A model generated the notes under the pieces. The model made no database searches, was not told the DNA's origin, and saw only the letters and a program-made list of their open reading frames with translations. A stretch of 64,000 nucleotides of DNA from Gemmobacter aquatilis (GTDB taxonomy: Bacteria; Pseudomonadota; Alphaproteobacteria; Rhodobacterales; Rhodobacteraceae), in NCBI RefSeq assembly GCF_900110025.1, contig NZ_FOCE01000011.1:55917-119916 (forward strand). Reading direction: 5' to 3'. Positions 62,491-64,000 of the stretch are shown piece by piece. The stretch's first letter is position 1. Every line of letters begins with the position of its first letter. Position numbers and translations under genes: made by a program.

Positions 62491-63522
62491 ATGAGACTGT
62501 TTGTCGGACTGGACGTGTCGTTGGAGAAGACCGCGATCTGCGTGGTCAGCGAGCATGGGAAGATCGAGAGGGAGGCGCAGGCGGCCAGCGAGCCGGAAGC
62601 GCTGACGCGCTGGATGGGGGACCTCGACGGCACCATCGCCGCCATCGGCCTGGAAGCCGGTCCCCTGTCGCAATGGCTGCACCGCGGGCTGACCCAGGCT
62701 GGACTTGACGTCGTGCTGATGGAAACCCGGCAGGTGAAGGGGGCGCTGAAGGCCATGCCGATCAAGACCGATCGCAGGGATGCCGAAGGGATCGCGCGCC
62801 TGCTTCATCTGGGATGGTTCCGACCGGTTCACTGTAAATCTGTGTCAGCACAAGAGGTTCGCGCTGTTCTGAACGCGCGCAAGGCAGTGCAACAGGGCTT
62901 CATCGCACTGGAAATGTCTCTTCGCGGGCTCTTGCGGAACTTTGGCCTGAAGGTCGGCTCCATATCGCGCGGCAGGTTTGAACAGCGCATTCGCGAATTG
63001 GCCGCGGGCAATCCGATGCTGGAAGCGGCAACCGAACCGATGCTACGGGCGCGACTATCGCTCCGACAGGAGCTGGCCGGGCTGGAGCGCCGTGTCCGCC
63101 AGCTTGCCCAGGAGGATCCGGCCTGCCGCCGCATGATGTCCATGCCCGGGGTCGGTGCGGTGGTCGCACTGACCTATCGATCCGCGGTGGATGACCCTGG
63201 CCGCTTCACGTCGTCGAAGAAGGTCGGGCCTTGGGTTGGACTGACGCCCTCGCGAAACCAGTCGGGCGAGCGTGATGTCTCGGGTGGCATCACCAAGGCC
63301 GGCGACGTCAACCTTCGACGCGCTCTGTGCCAAGCCGCCACAGTTATGATGCACCGTGGCCGTTCGACCTGGCTCAGGACATGGGCCGCTCAGGTTGCCC
63401 GCCGCCGAGGATCGAAGCGTGCGATGGTCGCGCTTGCGCGCCGCATGGGTGTCATCCTACATCGCATGTGGGTCGAGGGCACGGACTTCCGTTCCGATGG
63501 TCCCGCACCGAAGGTGGCCTGA
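62491..63522 (+). CDS. IS110 family transposase (fifth copy)
   Basis: The 343-residue product begins MRLFVGLDVSLEKTAICVVSEHGKIEREAQ, then METRQVKGALKAMPIKTDRRDAEGIARLLHLGW (DEDD domain) and MSMPGVGAVVALTYRSAVDDPGRFTSSKKVGPWVGLTPSRNQSGE. An AGGAGG site lies about ten bases upstream. The frame is intact. The presence of this element at the end of the RTX operon suggests repeated IS110 invasion of this replicon. Confidence 0.93.
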   Translation: MRLFVGLDVSLEKTAICVVSEHGKIEREAQAASEPEALTRWMGDLDGTIAAIGLEAGPLSQWLHRGLTQAGLDVVLMETRQVKGALKAMPIKTDRRDAEGIARLLHLGWFRPVHCKSVSAQEVRAVLNARKAVQQGFIALEMSLRGLLRNFGLKVGSISRGRFEQRIRELAAGNPMLEAATEPMLRARLSLRQELAGLERRVRQLAQEDPACRRMMSMPGVGAVVALTYRSAVDDPGRFTSSKKVGPWVGLTPSRNQSGERDVSGGITKAGDVNLRRALCQAATVMMHRGRSTWLRTWAAQVARRRGSKRAMVALARRMGVILHRMWVEGTDFRSDGPAPKVA

Positions 63523-63741
63523 GACGCAGGGCCCCAAGCTGACGCCCGCCTGACGGCAGGCCTTCGAGGTCCTCCCAGGGACGCGGTTCCGATGATGCCG
63601 TGGTCCGGACTGTTGCCCGCTCCGCGAAGCACGCCAATGAGATGGGCACATCGGAATTGCATTGAACCTGTTGATTTCCACCCAGAAGTGACCCGGGGTT
63701 TTCATCGAGAATTGACCCGCCTGAAGGTTATGTTCTGCGGG
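63523..63741. other. Junction of IS110 right end and IS21 end
   Basis: About 220 bases. Near 63680-63720 there are two imperfect copies of the motif GTGACCCG / TTGACCCG (63688-63695 and 63712-63719), separated by some 24 bases, as in the multiple transposase sites at IS21 ends. The remainder is the IS110 right end. Confidence 0.45.
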
Positions 63742-64000
63742 TTATGCTGGGGTCAAGGCATGCGTGGCCTCCCTTTTCGTTTTGGCTACTGCTGAGCTTG
63801 CCTTGAAGCGGAAGCTGTCGTTTCCGGTCTCAAGGATGTGGCAGCGGTGGGTAAGACGATCAAGCAGGGCGGTGGTCATCTTGGCGTCGCCGAATACGGT
63901 TGCCCATTCGCTGAAGCTGAGGTTTGTAGTGATGATGACGCTTGTGCGTTCGTAGAGCTTGCTCAAGAGGTGGAACAGCAACGCCCCGCCCGAGGCGCTG
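63742..64000 (-). CDS. istB: IstB-like helper ATPase of an IS21 element (5' part outside window)
   Basis: Reading from the window edge leftward gives [66 protein letters not shown], the C-terminal part of IstB with sensor motif TTNLSFSEW and the arginine-rich region LTHRC. The N-terminal Walker motifs lie beyond the window. An internal ATG at 63981 is not the real start. Confidence 0.88.
   Translation of the reverse strand, partial: SASGGALLFHLLSKLYERTSVIITTNLSFSEWATVFGDAKMTTALLDRLTHRCHILETGNDSFRFKASSAVAKTKREATHALTPA

Overview
The window is GC-rich DNA from an alphaproteobacterium. It most likely comes from a Rhodobacterales (Paracoccus-like) plasmid or chromid. The reasons are the narK(fused)GHJI order, the NnrS/NnrU and NsrR-like genes, the strawberry-notch helicase/toprim/DUF2493 plasmid cassette, a VirC1-like ATPase next to MobC and a VirD2-like relaxase, and many insertion sequences. 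Genus and replicon type are inferences.

Layout. (1) 1-6770: plasmid cassette of a 1453-aa methylase/helicase of the strawberry-notch type, a toprim protein and a DUF2493 protein. (2) 6805-8176: an IS110-family (IS1111-type) element. (3) 8440-19877: a tricarboxylate island. A divergent LysR gene faces prpF-tctC-tctB-tctA, two genes homologous to the small and large halves of ATP-citrate lyase, and a damaged thioesterase; a convergent gntR and an AbrB-family membrane protein follow. Read together, this looks like uptake of a tricarboxylate by a TTT transporter, isomerisation by a PrpF enzyme, and ATP/CoA-dependent cleavage. (4) 20285-21868: RelB/RelE pair, SH3 lipoprotein, small membrane protein. 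(5) 21884-25455: TetR-controlled HlyD/FtsX/ATPase exporter operon. (6) 25510-43612: a denitrification and nitric-oxide island. It holds a DUF6522 gene, an NsrR-like repressor, a frameshifted hemerythrin (RIC-type) gene, a folate cyclo-ligase, nnrS, nnrU, a Crp/Fnr regulator, then narK-narG-narH-narJ-narI, a parvulin isomerase, a hemerythrin protein, a beta carbonic anhydrase, moeA and DUF2478. (7) 43613-48750: a mobilisation region. A ParA/VirC1-like operon diverges from mobC and a relaxase across a 537-bp AT-rich, repeat-rich intergenic region that is a good candidate for oriT. (8) 48787-51586: a secreted nuclease and a 697-aa protein of unknown role with a UPF0149-like end. (9) 51750-56858: nested and tandem insertion sequences (an IS3 element split by an IS110 element that itself carries an amber codon, then two more IS110 elements). 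(10) 57353-62144: a 1473-aa RTX calcium-binding protein preceded by a small overlapping membrane protein. (11) 62491-64000: a further IS110 element and the edge of an IS21 element.

The strongest candidate for something little described is the ATP-citrate-lyase-like pair embedded in a TTT/PrpF cluster of a heterotroph; its large subunit is about 300 residues longer than usual. The IS110 elements are also of interest because their non-coding ends are expected to encode bridge RNAs. All functional statements rest on reading the translated sequences by eye; no database search was run.
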